Shown here piece by piece: positions 22,575 through 37,200 of a stretch of 64,000 nt of DNA (position 1 is its first letter; the number at the start of each line of letters is the position of its first letter). Under the pieces are notes generated by a model that saw nothing but the letters and a program-made list of their open reading frames with translations, did no database searches and was not told the DNA's origin. A program made the translations under genes and the position numbers. Origin of the DNA: Paralvinella palmiformis. Lineage: Eukaryota; Annelida; Polychaeta; Terebellida; Alvinellidae. The DNA lies in NCBI GenBank assembly GCA_025642065.1, contig JAODUP010000184.1, positions 124,001-188,000 on the forward strand. Direction: 5' to 3'.

Positions 22575-23755
22575 TACACACAACCATAACTCAAGCGCTT
22601 CATTTTTACTAACAATATTAAGGTGGCAAGCAGGTGTAATCACAGTTAAAAATGAAACGCATGCACTAAAATAAAAACACAATAACACAGAGACACTGAA
22701 ATAAATTGTCTGTGTGAGTGATAACAGTGAATAAACTATTATTTTTACTATTTCCCAATAAATAACACTAACTACCTATGATAGATGTAGAGTAATATCT
22801 GTGTTAACTAACCACCATTAGCACCGCACTAGTTGGTCTTTAAACACGGCTGTTCTTTTAAAGCTGGTATCAATTATTTGGAGTTCAACCATTTATTAAA
22901 TTTATATATTGTATTTTTCATCGTTCATCATCATTTATATACACTAATAGGCTGTTATTTATTTCTGGTTTGGAGCATTTTGAACGTATTTATGAGCATA
23001 TGGGGATAATAGGTGAATTGTCTTGCACGTACAACATCGTCTTCAGAAATCACATAGGTGAATAAAAACCATGTGTCTGATTATTTTATCATGATGATAT
23101 TTGATCATTTCAGGGCTACTTGTTACATATATTCCCAAATGTTTCAAATCGATTACAGCAATATTAGTAAATTAGCTATTATGTATCAGAAGACGGGCTA
23201 TATTCCACATTTTGGCACAAGAAGATTAATGAAAAATTTATCCTCACTTCCCCTTCTTCTGTCATCCGCTGTTGGCTCCTACAACACTGCACTCGTCACA
23301 CTTTGGTGAACAGATTGTGCTGCACCTCCAATAGAAAAGTGCAGATAGTTACAGTGAGATGGCTCTGTTTAGCTGTTAAGATTCTTGTAACTAGCAAACA
23401 CTTAACAACACATTAGTCAGGAGAAGAAAATACCTTTTATGTGTGAAAGCATGGATTCTTTCTTGTCAATAGAGTTCTGTGTATTGCATATATGGGTAAT
23501 TTAATTTTAGTTTTTGCCCCCTTAACGGTCTTTTAGATATGTAAATTCTTTAGACAGAAGGTACCGACTCTGTTTAAAAACTGCGTATCATGGTGGTGGT
23601 ATATAATAACAATAATAATGATATTAACAACAACAATAAAACAATTAATAATAAATTTTCATATAAACATCCTATTTTTTACCAGTTTGAGACAGCTAAC
23701 ATGTTTCAGAGTGAGTTCACCATAAAACAATGGCAATGAATCTACTTTTGATTTA

Positions 23756-23947
23756 CTAGACGAACGTGGAGTTAGTTCTCCACATAGAGACGGTGCCGTC
23801 CCGTTTTCCTGAGCTTGCCATTACATAACGATCAGCGGCCGTACACAACGCTGTTATGGAGTCCTTGTGGGCATAAAATGTCATCTCAAGTTTGTGTGAG
23901 AAGCTGCTGTACACGAATAGGTGCCCTTCTTCCGACCCGACCCAGAT
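23756..23947 (-). CDS. DENND3: DENND3-like exon 25 (last)
   Basis: Residues 1202-1264, phase 0, acceptor cttacag. IWVGSEEGHLFVYSS and AHKDSITALC form the last WD40-type blade; stop TAG at 23758-23756. Confidence 0.9.
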   Translation of the reverse strand: MWVGSEEGHLFVYSSFSHKLEMTFYAHKDSITALCTAADRYVMASSGKRDGTVSMWRTNSTFV

Positions 23948-24315
23948 CTGTAAGACAATGTAACATCGTGTGGTCAGAGGTAGAGGTTCAATTGTAATAA
24001 AGTGGTGCTCTATTAGTGTGGATATAAATAAAACCAAATTGCTCTACAATCTGTATTGACAATGACCGAGGGCTCAGATAATTTATTTGGTATCAGAATG
24101 AATTCTATATAGATAAAAGCGAATGTGGGTGTGTGTGTTTGTTTGTCTGTGTGCTCGCAAACAGCAGTGAAATGTGACATTGGTTCGGATTATGATGTTT
24201 ACTTATTAAAATAATTTTTTTAATTATTCTAAACCCTTATTTATATGGGCTGAAGTCACAGATAGCCTTCCACAGGAGTAAGCTTTTTAGTGTGGGTGAA
24301 GCTTGGCTTTTAAGC

Positions 24316-24354
<39 letters not shown>

Positions 24355-27300
24355 ATCTCTATAGAAAATTTCAGGTAATATACATATTACCTGATTATAC
24401 AGATTAACTGTAATATATATATATATATATATATATATGTTAGGGAAATCCACACATACAATACATTAAAAAAACTATTAAAAATATCACAACCCTGTTA
24501 CGTACATAAACACAATTACCACTTTGTATGTTATTAAACTATAATTTTATAAATAGATTTCATCATTCACAAAAAGAGCAATTCGTGATGACATGATATA
24601 TCACACAACACAATATATACGTCTTTTTGGTAAATTTTTAACCAGTGTACATGTATATCAGTACAGAAAAAATTAGTCTTAACAATACTACAAATTGGTA
24701 TCTCAGTAATTTCAATGAAGGACTCCATCCATACCTGATCACTTGCCAATACCATATTAGTAATGCTGTGACGGCCCATATGGATAAGATGTTTTTGCTC
24801 CAAAGTATCACCATAATAGATGACAATCTGTCCTAACTGCCCCACTCCAAGCCAGATCTGTGGAAATGGAGAAATTTCAGGTAATGGTCACATGGTTATA
24901 TGTTAATTAACATACTCGCCGTCATGATTAATAAAACTCGTGGTTATCAATAAAATTATCATAACGTCATTATCCAAACAATAATACTTTACATATCTAG
25001 ATATGTTATTGTTGCTCGTATCAGCACAGTGGAGCTTAGAATTGATCTACCATAACTTGCTTGGTATTATGAAAGATCACCAAAAAGAAGTATCGTGCAC
25101 CATTTTTTGGTGTTTAGGTGTCTTTAAATACTATTTGCTCTCTCTCCTGTTGCTGTAGTATTAGATAAAATTCCACTTCAGCACTTCCAGATAGCATTCC
25201 TTGATGCTCTACACAAACCCAAAACATGCTTTAAGTATTTGAGTGTTCACCAAGTGTTTATCGGAGTGTTTGTTGAATTTGTTTAGAATTAGCCCCGTTA
25301 TCACCTGGAGTGCCACTCATTACTGTGTGTCAGTCGTATTAATATGGTTTCACTGGACAGAATGGACTGAGTTTTTTTCAAACAGCAAAGGATCCTTATT
25401 AACTCATCAAAAATGGATAGCTGTCAACAAATAGCACCACTAAGTCTGTGGAATGCATTGCCTCACAACATCAGAGAGGCGAGAGCATAGAACACTTTTA
25501 AAAGTCAATTAAAGACCCATTTCTTTATCATCCATAATGGTCATTAATACTTACAGTCGCTTGTTTTATTGTAAAATCTTAAATTAATTCCTATGTTATA
25601 TCTGGTTTTATTAATATTACTCATTATTTTGTTGCCTTTAATTTATGCTTTTACTATGACATGCACATTGTGTTGCGAATTAAGCACTCCTGAACGGGAT
25701 TTACTCCTGAAAGTGGTGCTGTATAAAATACACACACACACTTACGCACACACACAGGGTCGTGTATTTCAGGCCCCGTGGGCCTGGTATGCTGTCATCT
25801 CAGCCAGAAATGAGAACTTGACAGGGCGTGAAGTCATCTGAGTAATGCTATGCACCTATACATGGTAGCATGCATTGTTTGCCTCCTTGGCAGATGAGGT
25901 GTGTGCTGGATTGAAACAGGTCCCAGTCAGAGATAATAATATTATACAGGTGTATAATGGGGTTACCTGGTTTTGGTGTTATATAAATGTGCATTATTAA
26001 TATTATATATCATTCTGAATGTCATTGGAGATAGAAAAATAAAGACAACACACAAAGTTTATTTTTGTGATGATATATTCCTGAATCCTAATTACTGATT
26101 GAATTTTGTATAATTAATCTCTTATCACTGGCTAGCCATATTTTTACACACAAAATCCCACATTTCCTGCTGTTAGTTGACTCTACATCTCTAGTAGTAG
26201 TCTATATGCCTTCTGTTTATAACATCATGCATACTTTAATGGCAGGTGGCAGCAGGAGCTTCTTTAATGGGATTTATAGTGTCACAACAGTATCTTGGTG
26301 ATAATCATAACACAATGAAGGTTTTAAAATAAAATAGTCCATTTTCTTCATGTACAGAGAAAAGTTATGAATATTATTGAAACGCTTTAAAAATAATGAT
26401 TTTAAAAAAGTGAAACAAATTTAATTTTAATAAAAAAAAATAATAACCAGAATAATATTACACAATTGATTTAAACTATTCCTTTAAGAACTTTACTAAC
26501 TACTAGATCACGTATAGTCCTTAGAATGAGAGAAAGTCTACACAAACACACAAAAGAAATGTCTGTAACATGAGAACACTCAATTTAAAGTGATTAGAGA
26601 ATCTTTCGTTCCTGGATGACTGATCACTAGATGAGGTTATGTAATACAGAATAACCTTCAGTGGATGATGTTCAGGGTCTTTTGATTCAGATGAGTTTTT
26701 TAGTCTTAACACAGGCCACATCTAGGACATATAACTGAGGAGGGGGGGGGGGCATCTCCCATGTGAAACAAATCCCCAAAACACAGGCTTGAGCCAGAAG
26801 TTTGCAGAACAGCACATTAACAAATCAGTCTATTACTCGTGTCATCATTTTGAATGTAAGTGACTGGTGAGAGCGAACAAGCAGATGGTTTATTTAGCCT
26901 TGATGCCATAACCGAGTGGTTGCCCCCCTCCCCCCTGCTCCCCCTCACCCAGAAAACATTGTTACCATCAAGATTTTAATCTATACTTCAGAAATTGCAA
27001 CTTTTATTCACTCTCATCTACAATACAAATTGCTGATGGTTTCACTTATAACCGAGCTTGTTGATTTCTGGTGTTCTAGACTTTGTTTCATGATTAAAGA
27101 CACTGTCTAATAGATCAGATGTAATTTTCTGTAGGCTTTCCTTATATAAATATCATGCACGATGCTTTTGTGCCAGTTCAAACAATGTATGTGCATATAA
27201 ACATATACCTCATTTTGTGCAGTTATAAGAAAGCAGTCTAACTGTACGCGACTTCCGGGTTGGTTTGGTATCTCCATGGCAATAGTCCTTAAAATATTAC

Positions 27301-28176
27301 CATTCATCGAAAGCAACAACAGTTGATCAGTAGTGGCTGATTAGAAATGAGAGAAGTCAGTCATAATACAACAACAACAACAACGAGTGTTAGGCAAACA
27401 ACAACAACAAAAAGAACAGTAAGAAACACTCATTAATAAAACAGACACCACTGTTAAAATGTGTTACTCCTTACTGCTTTAAAATTATAACCCGCAGACC
27501 ACGTAACAAATGCAGAATTATCTCAATGCAGTGGAGCTAAAACAACTAGGAGAAATTATTATAAGAAAAAGGTTCAATGAAGTTAGAATGGAGATTAGAA
27601 ATTAGATCTCACCACACCAGAGCTGTTGGTTGTGATAATGAATGCTCCTTAACATGGTGTTTGCTGGTAACTTAATATTGTCTGTCGGTTGGTTGGATTT
27701 AGTCATCCATTTATGTATCGCTCCATCGATGCTGCAGCTGTACAGACTGGAAAATAAAAAACTTTCTTCCTTAGGATGAAACATCCTCCACCGTGACATA
27801 TGACAGTCAATATTAGAAGTAGCTGCGGCAGTGAACATCCAATATGAATTATAAACACCCGCTTAGAGACATCATTTCCCAATTACATACATGCAGTAAC
27901 CCGGGCAAAAATCTTGTACACATACTATAGAATACATTCGCAAGACTCGCTATCATTAATCAGAGGAATGGCACTTTATCACAAAACATCAAATATTATC
28001 TTGTGAAAAATAGTGATCCTGACCTAAAGAGGATCTTAGGGTGATGATAAAAGTAGCAAAGAAGCTGTCTCTCTAAATTTGAAGCCATAAAAAATGGCAT
28101 GTGCATGAACAAAAATAGGCCTTATGTAAGTTTGGACATTATGTTTATATTTCTTATAATCATGGAATGCAGGATG

Positions 28177-28217
<41 letters not shown>

Positions 28218-31200
28218 ATAGAAACAATGTTGATCAAAATAGTAATAAAACAGTATTCTGATGATAAACTATACATTTATACAATATTCAATACAAAGGT
28301 ATACAGGGGCTTTCCATAGACAATCCCCCTCTGATTTCCGAGTGAGAACTGAAGGTCAAACATCGAAATAATCTGAACTGAATTTGCAACAAGAACAATG
28401 AGCAAAACTGTCAAAACAAAATATTTCTAAACCTAAAAATTCATTGCTAGTTTTTTACAAATACATACTGTGATGTGAAATGCTGCTAAATTGGCCAAGA
28501 AAACCACCCCCCACCCCAAAGTAATGATACAAATTGTATGATTAAACATTCTTCAGACCCAGCTAGGCCAGGATTTGAAATCTGGTGCTAGAGGACTGTA
28601 ACAAATTACACTGCCACATGAATGCTCAGGGAAGAGTTTTTAAAGTTAATTATTAATATCTGAGAATTTGCTGCTAGACGACAGATAACTAGGCAAATAA
28701 TGGAAGGTGTTTCTTTATGTGATGATGGTAAACTGCAATTGTGTAATCGCCACAGTCCCATTCTGTTCATTACCTGTCATTATCAACAGTAGTGAAGTCC
28801 ATCACCGTATCATCATGGTTGGACAGTGTCTGACTTGTTGACTTGGTACGTCTCTTGACGGTATATATGTTACCATCGGCTGATCCGACCCAGACCTTAT
28901 CTTGTACAGCTACCAAACATGTCTGTCAAAATTCCAACACATCAGTGATTTGTTTGCTATTTGTATGGCATTTAGACAATCCTTGTTTAATATAAACATC
29001 GTACGATGGGTGGGTATATTCTCTGAATAAATCCAATTTATGTCAAAACAAATACTGGTGATTCCATGCGCCAAAGTGAAAATACAAACATCGTTACCAT
29101 GTCACGTTTAACAAATTTGTCATTAACAAGCAAATGTCTAAATAGTACGCATATAGCAGAAATTTAGCACCCATTACTATTATAACACACAGTAAACATT
29201 GGTGAAAATTAGTGTGTTTTAAACACATTAATATCAGACAAACAGAACATATATCAACAGAGAAAGAATAAGACAGAAATCAACAGAGAAAGAATAAGAC
29301 AGAAATCAACAGAGAAAGAATAAGACAGAAATCAACAGAGAAAGAATAAGACAGAAATCAACAGAGAAAGAATAAGACAGAAATCAACAGAGAAAGAATA
29401 AGACAGAAATCAACAGAGAAAGAATAAGACAGAAATCAACAGAGAAAGAATAAGACAGAAATCAACAGAGAAAGAATAAGACAGAAATCAACAGAGAAAG
29501 AATAAGACAGAAATCAACAGAGAAAGAATAAGACAGAAATCAACAGAGAAAGAATAAGACAGAAATCAACAGAGAAAGAATAAGACAGAAATCAACAGAG
29601 AAAGAATAAGACAGAAATCAACAGAGAAAGAATAAGACAGAAATCAACAGAGAAAGAATAAGACAGAAATCAACAGAGAAAGAATAAGACAGAAATCAAC
29701 AGAGAAAGAATAAGACAGAAATCAACAGAGAAAGAATAAGACAGAAATCAACAGAGAAAGAATAAGACAGAAATCAACAGAGAAAGAATAAGACAGAAAT
29801 CAACAGAGAAAGAATAAGACAGAAATCAACAGAGAAAGAATAAGACAGAAATCAACAGAGAAAGAATAAGACAGAAATCAACAGAGAAAGAATAAGACAG
29901 AAATCAACAGAGAAAGAATAAGACAGAAATCAACAGAGAAAGAATAAGACAGAAATCAACAGAGAAAGAATAAGACAGAAATCAACAGAGAAAGAATAAG
30001 ACAGAAATCAACAGAGAAAGAATAAGACAGAAATCAACAGAGAAAGAATAAGACAGAAATCAACAGAGAAAGAATAAGACAGAAATCAACAGAGAAAGAA
30101 TAAGACAGAAATCAACAGAGAAAGAATAAGACAGAAATCAACAGAGAAAGAATAAGACAGAAATCAACAGAGAAAGAATAAGACAGAAATCAACAGAGAA
30201 AGAATAAGACAGAAATCAACAGAGAAAGAATAAGACAGAAATCAACAGAGAAAGAATAAGACAGAAATCTAGTCTTAATATTATAAAATAAACAATAACT
30301 AGCAAATTTTAGGTAAGGAATATTATGACCTAACAATGTCAACATTAATTTTTGGTAACATGTAAAATTTACCACCGAACCATTAAAATAAATGTGGGTC
30401 TACTGTTGATGAGTGTTTATGTATTATGTCCAGATCAGACATGGGGCCAAATTCCAATTCCACATCAAATTTGTCAAATTCAAAATTTATCAATTCCATT
30501 TTTTACCAACTCTCTTTTTACCTACTATTTTTTACCATGAGTAGGTACTCCAAGTACCCAATTGGAATATCTACTCCGAGTAGTTTATATTCTAAGTAAG
30601 ATTGTCATGGAAGAAATATTTCTGAATAAAAAAATTAAATGGTAAATTAATTTATGGATTTAATTATTTTTGCAGGAAACTTCAATTCCAATTAAAAATT
30701 TATCAATTCCAATTCCCTTTTTTTTAAATAATCAATTCCGGAATTGGAATTGATTTGACCTCATGTCTGGTTATGCCAACTTCATATTCTTGAGTTTCCG
30801 AGTACATGTACGCAGGTACCGGTAGTGTTTGCTGTAGGTGACATCACTTGCTCTCACAGTGTTTTTCTATTTAAGACTTTTAGTGGGATCTCCAATTTAT
30901 ATTCTTTACTCCAGCATTTTACTTTAGAACATTTTAGCTCTCAGTGATATATAAAGAGGAATATCTGCTGTCTATGGTTCAGTTGAGTTGATTCTATTCA
31001 AGTTGTTTAGCCTCAGTGCTGGTAAAACGTAGGACATATGACGAAGAGACTTCTACCTAGTGAAATAAATCCAACAAACACAGGTAAGGACTGGCTTCGA
31101 ACCCACAACCTGGAGGATTGCAGCACATTATTCTAACCACTGCACCATCAAAATACCTTTGCTGTTCATGGTCAAATACTGCAAACTTTATGCTCACAAT

Positions 31201-34200
31201 TTATTATTTATACAATTTCCAAATATATATTCTTTAACGGACAGTTACGAGAATTTGGTTTTATTGAACTCATATCTACCAACTCCATGCCATAGTACAT
31301 CACAACATTATAACATTAGCGGGTCAGTAGACTGAAACTTGCTAGTAACAAAGCCGATCACAGATTTCTAGCAAGGTTTAGAGACAGACTTAAATAAAAC
31401 TCTAAACTGTGTAAATTCAGAGCCAGTTCAAAGCAGCAGACCTTCAGGTTGTGGGGTCAAATATCAGTGCTCCTTTTGTCTGTGGGATGTTTCAGCCAAA
31501 AATAAAAGCAATTGCTCACTCCAAGCTAGTTGAATCAGCTTCTCAAGCACCAACTGCTTTTTAATATCATAAACATCAAATCATATAAGAAGAAAAATGC
31601 CTATACCATCATTGTCCCAGAGACAAGTAGTTAGTGGCCTTAGCTCAGAATTGTTCCCAACAGAAGCAAATTATTGGTGCTTGGTTTTTCGGGGAGAATC
31701 GCCAGGCTGTCGCTTATTCAGCACAGCCTCTATGTTGGAGTGGTTGAGAAATCTCCCCCCCCCACACACACACACACAGGGGAACAGTATGAAAAGTTGA
31801 AGCCGAAATACCCTGAGGGTGGTCACTGCCAGAGTGTTTTACCTCCTCAGGGGGTTTTTAACGCCCCCCTTTATTTTAAATAATTCAGTGGAGACGGCAG
31901 CGCCATTTAACATGGTCAGCCACCCACGATGTTGTGAGCCAAGAAATTAATCTCTGAAAAAGTTTCAACCTCTTGCTGGGATCGAACCTGTGACCCTTGG
32001 CACCAAGTGCCGGGTGCTTAACCGCTAGGCCACTGAAGCTCACTGACCACCACCAGAGGCAGCACTGGGCTGATTTGGCGTGACATACTCAGGGGTTGAG
32101 TCATCATACTGAAATGTCAAGTCGACCTCAGAAGTGAACTTTTATATTATGTTGAAAACCCAACTTTGTAGGACATCTTGAACAAAGCAATTACATATAA
32201 AAACCTGATTTCTCCTGTGTCATGTTACATCCTTTATTTAAAAATATCCATAATTAATAAAGATTTCATTGGTAGATAACAGCCTATCATTGAGGTATAA
32301 TGAAACCTTCTGTTATGATTGATCCCAGCTGCTTCATAGTTTGTTTAAGAATCCTGAAGTGGGAGTGATATTTGGTTTCTGGTAATTTAAATCATTCCAG
32401 TAACTAAAAGGCATCAAACAATCATGCAGGTCATCCCAGTTGTCAAATTCCTTGCCTGTGGCATGACTGTAACCAGGCATATTATTGTAATATTATTGTT
32501 GTGGTTGTTGAATTGTTTAGCCTATGGCCAGGGGATGTCCACCCCGGAGAAACAAATCCAAGAAGCGCAGGCATGAGCTGGATTCACACCCACAGCCTAG
32601 AGGTTTGCAATGCAGTGCGCTATCCACTGGACCATCCAAATGCCCCATTTTATTGTAACATCTCACAAGCAATAGCTGTCAAATTATGAATAATGGACAG
32701 GATAACGGGCAGTTAATGATCCCACTACGTAACAAGGATTAATATAGGATTAATATTTGTTTTTCACTAATATAATAATTAATAAGTAATTTCTCATAGG
32801 ACGTACTCACAAGTTTCTCACTAGATAATGTCAGCTGTATTTCTAATGTCCAGTTAATGGCATTATAGATGAGGAGTTTTCCATTTTCCAGTCCACACCA
32901 CAAACATGGCTCACAGTCTTGTGTTGTACTACCTCTGTAAACTGAAAACATTTGGGGAAATATCATAGCTATATACAGAGACAACAAATACGGGGTCAGA
33001 GTGTGTGTGTGTGTGTGTGTCTGATTGGATTAGACTTCTTTCATTTCATGACCTATGACCGTGAAACAGGAATATCACAGGATGATGATGATGATTGATG
33101 TTTTACGGCCACTTTTGTGCACATGGCAGGCTAAATGATGAAACACCCTTCAGATATGACCACGCCGAGATTCGAACGGGGGTGGTAGTGATCTGTGATC
33201 CAAAACGCTACTGTAAAATCACAGAAGATGTGAAAAATGTATTTCCAGTGTGGTCCCTTTTCCTGGGTGGCTGTTCAAAGTTCCTCCCCGACTACTCACA
33301 GGGGAGCAATATGGAATGATGGAGCCAAAAGGTGGTCATGGCCGGAGTGTATTATGTTCTCAGGGGATCTTTAACACCTTTCCTTTTTTATTAATTCAGT
33401 GGAGACAACAGCACCATTTAACTTAGTCAACCATGCGTGATATTGTGAGCCAAGAAATTAATCCTTGGAAAATTTCTGGCCTTTTTGTGGGATCAGGCTC
33501 CTGTGATCCTCGATGGTTCGTACAAATCCATCCCTTCGGATTAAGTGCAATGCGCTTAACGAATAGAAAACCAGAGTTCACTCGGCCCATTTAGTTTAAC
33601 ATCTGCACAAAAGTGGTTGTAAAAACATCAATCGAATCAATCAACCAGAGTTCACTGTGTGTGAGTATGTTTTAGTAGCATGGACAAGGCACTGGCACAG
33701 AGAATATGAAACTCTGGACAATTCATCGTAGGAGCACCAACTTTTCATGCTGAGACGTGGGTAATATCTCACCAGTCCCTAAGTTGCTGGGCAACAACAA
33801 CAACAACAACAACAACACACACACACACGCACCCACAATCAGATTTATACACACACACACACACACACCACCATTATTAGAACAACATAAGATCATCTAT
33901 TTCATTATTTACTAACGTCCTGCTGTATACAATATTGTCATCACTCCGGTTCTTTCTTGCATTGGACCGCTAGGATCCAGGTCGTGATGCAAGAACTTCA
34001 TCTCTGGAGCGAGGTTTAGCTTACAACATCTCTCCTGGTAGAAAAAGGACAGTGACTCGACCTCTTCTAATTCATAGCCGTTATGATTGGCAAACTCTGA
34101 TCGGCCACTGTCAAGAAATTAACATAAAAAACTGAAATATAGTCTAGGTCCCAAATTGGAAGTGAAAATTTATTAACTGAAATTGACTAAATACACAGTA

Positions 34201-37200
34201 ATGTATTACATAATTTACATAGTCAGGTATATCTTGAATTCTGCTTATTAAAAGTATTTTTAATATAGCACTCTCCCCTAGATATGACGATGATGATGAT
34301 GATGATGATGATGATATTTCAAACCAGATTTGTCAGAGCCGACTCTTTTAAGATATTCTATAATGGACTGATCCAACAGCTCAAATGCTAACTGATTAAA
34401 ATGAACGGTGATGCATAACATCGGATGTTCTTCAGGCGTGCTCTGGATTTTAAAAATGCAGTCCAGAATTGACTGGGACGTGGAACTGAATTGAGAACTG
34501 ACTTATCGCCGTGGCTACAACACCATAATCCAATTAATATGCCAATTAGTATGCCATTCATATGCAAGTGAATCAGAGAGTGAGTGAGTGAGTGAGTGAG
34601 ATAGTAATTTGTTTGGCCTCAGTGCGTGTGACACCGGGACATAAGACCGAGAGGCTATTATCAGAAGAACAGACCTCACCATGTTCACGACTCCATGCAG
34701 ATATTTGCACTAAATTCTAACCTGTTACTGTTTTTTTGCTTTGCGCACGTCTTCTGTACAATATATGTAGATATAATATTTTATAAAATGCAACTAAAAT
34801 AAAGGGATAAAATTTGAGGCACCCTTTTATTGCTGATGCATCATTAAACTCCACTCCCTTACTTTATGGTGATCACGAACATTGTCACTGGCTTTGTTAT
34901 TGCTAGTACCAACCTCTGTATGAAGGCATTCATAAGGAGAACATTCTGAGCGGCTTTATCCAACGTGTTTGGGTTCTGCATCTCCCTGGCGAGAAGCCTA
35001 CCAGCCCACATCTCATTCAACAGGTGGCGCCACTCGAGTGAGTCTCCCTTCAGGGTGGCAGTAAATGATTTGACCTTGTCGTCTATGTAGGAATGGAAAT
35101 ATGGCAATAGCGAAGCCGAATTATTTTTACTGCATCTGGAGTGTGCTCATGTGAGTGAGTGTGTGTGTTGTGTGTGTACATTTTCCAATACATGTATGAA
35201 TGCATGTATGTGCATCATGAGAACTATGTGACTGTTAACCAACGCTGTGAATGATTTAACAGAAATGCCACAAATAGCCTTCCTCACCATTGTGAACTAT
35301 CTTCAGCGCAGAAATTGGCTTTAAGAGCGACCTCTGTTGAGTGATGGACACGTGTTTTATGTCATGAAGCTGAATGACTTCACGATACTTTCTGGATCCT
35401 CCATGAAGAAAAAACAGTCTGTTGGGGAGTAAAAATAGAACTAAGCTCACTGAAGAACTGCAATGATACAAAACATTTAACGAGAAACATCAAAACAAAT
35501 ACGACACGTTTTGTCCCACCACACAGTGCGCTGCTAAACAGTCCCCACATTACACAGTATCTTCCTATAGTAACCATACACCAGATAATATAGGGAACGG
35601 TTTACAACAGAATTCTCTGCATCGTGACATCCCATATAATGTGAGGGCTATATCTGAAAGATGTGTCATCTTTCACTTCACCTCATCGCCTTTGAAGGTT
35701 GCCGAGTCAATCTGGCTTACTGCGCGTGCGGGATTGGCCACAAAACAGCAACATTTACATTTTTCGATAAAATACGATACTGCTTGAACCCCAAAATATT
35801 CCATTTTATCCTTCTGAATAGGAACTTAAAATCTAAAATTAACACATCATGATGCGGACCAACAGTAGTCATGGTATTGTGTATGGTAGCCACAACATAC
35901 TTGTATCGTGTAATTATGTTTGGTGTCATAAAAGCTTTGCAATAAGGCAAAATAATTATAATAAGGCAGATTTTGTGCAAAGCTACCTTCATGATAAAAG
36001 ACATTTCAGAGCTAAATGTATGATACATTGTGACAAATAAACCTGCTCATCAGTACACATCATGCATGATTGATTCCAGTGAGAAACAGCGTCATGGCAG
36101 ACCCCAATCATTATACAGTAGGCCCCCGTTTAAACGCAGTTGCTGGGGTCCATGTGTTATAGTGGTCCGCATTATAACGGGTACCTACTATACCATGACA
36201 TTTCTATTTGATTTCTATGTAATAGGCGTCTTCTTGGATTGGCAAAAATATACTGTAATGAATCGTGCTGTGCAATAAATGTTCTTTCACCATGAAGACA
36301 CACAGCATTAACACAACTGTAATATTCTGATGCAATAAGACAAGATCATACAGGGTTGAGTTCAGTCTCAGTCTGACATTCTGACAAACCTTTTAGGCGT
36401 AAGTGCCAATCGGCCAGTGCCGCAGCTACATTTACACATGTCGGACACTTTGAGCAAGATCTCTTCCGGATCAAGGAGGTCTGCTGGTATCTTCACCTGT
36501 TGTAACATTAGCTGGTTCTCCTTCCAAGACTTGTAGAACTCTTCAAATGTATACGGATCGACCACTGAAAAGATTTGGATAAAGAAAAAGACAACTTATC
36601 AAACAGTAATAATAATAAAAATAATAAATGTATGCTTGTTTTGTTTTTTGGGAAGAATCCCCAGGCCGTCACTTATTCGGCACAGCCTCTATGTTGGAAT
36701 AGTTGAGAAACCTCCTCCCCCAGCACGGAAAGATAGAGCCAAAATACCCTGAGGGTGGTCACTGCCAAAGTGTTTTATGCCCTCAGAGGGTCTTTAAGAT
36801 CCCCCTTTATTTTTAATAATTAAGTGAAGACCGCAGTGCCATTTAACGTGGTCAGTGACCCAGAAAGTTGTGAGCCGAGATATTAATCTCTGGAAAAGTT
36901 TCAACCTCTTGCTGGGTTCGAACCTGTGACCCTTGGCACCAAGTGCCAGGTGCTTAACCGCTAGGCCACCAGAACTCACAATGTATGCTTATAAAGTACC
37001 TGATCATATTTATCATGCTCAAGATACCAACAATCAGCGAAAATAATGTACACAACAATTTATAAATGTCCATACAGAATCTTGAGTCAAATAGTTTTGT
37101 TGTTTCTTTGTAATACAAAATGTATATAGAATTAGAATTATAAGAATCCACACATGTGTACATAAATGTTGTGACCAAACCAGAAAAACTCTAGTCAATC

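Larger units (their letters stand above)
20898..23755. other. Intergenic gap between convergent genes
   Basis: Tail-to-tail spacer between the BEN unit and the DENND3-like gene. It contains AAT-rich runs near 21000-21050, a G-rich patch near 21616-21640, an 18-base tandem array at 22196-22330 and a CA/TA/GT compound microsatellite at 22472-22571. A possible ATTAAA for the minus-strand gene lies near 23499-23505. No gene seen. Confidence 0.5.

Noticed and set aside
29253..30269. Regular array resembling CRISPR repeats
   Set aside because: Units are contiguous with no variable spacers, and the window is clearly animal DNA; it is a minisatellite.
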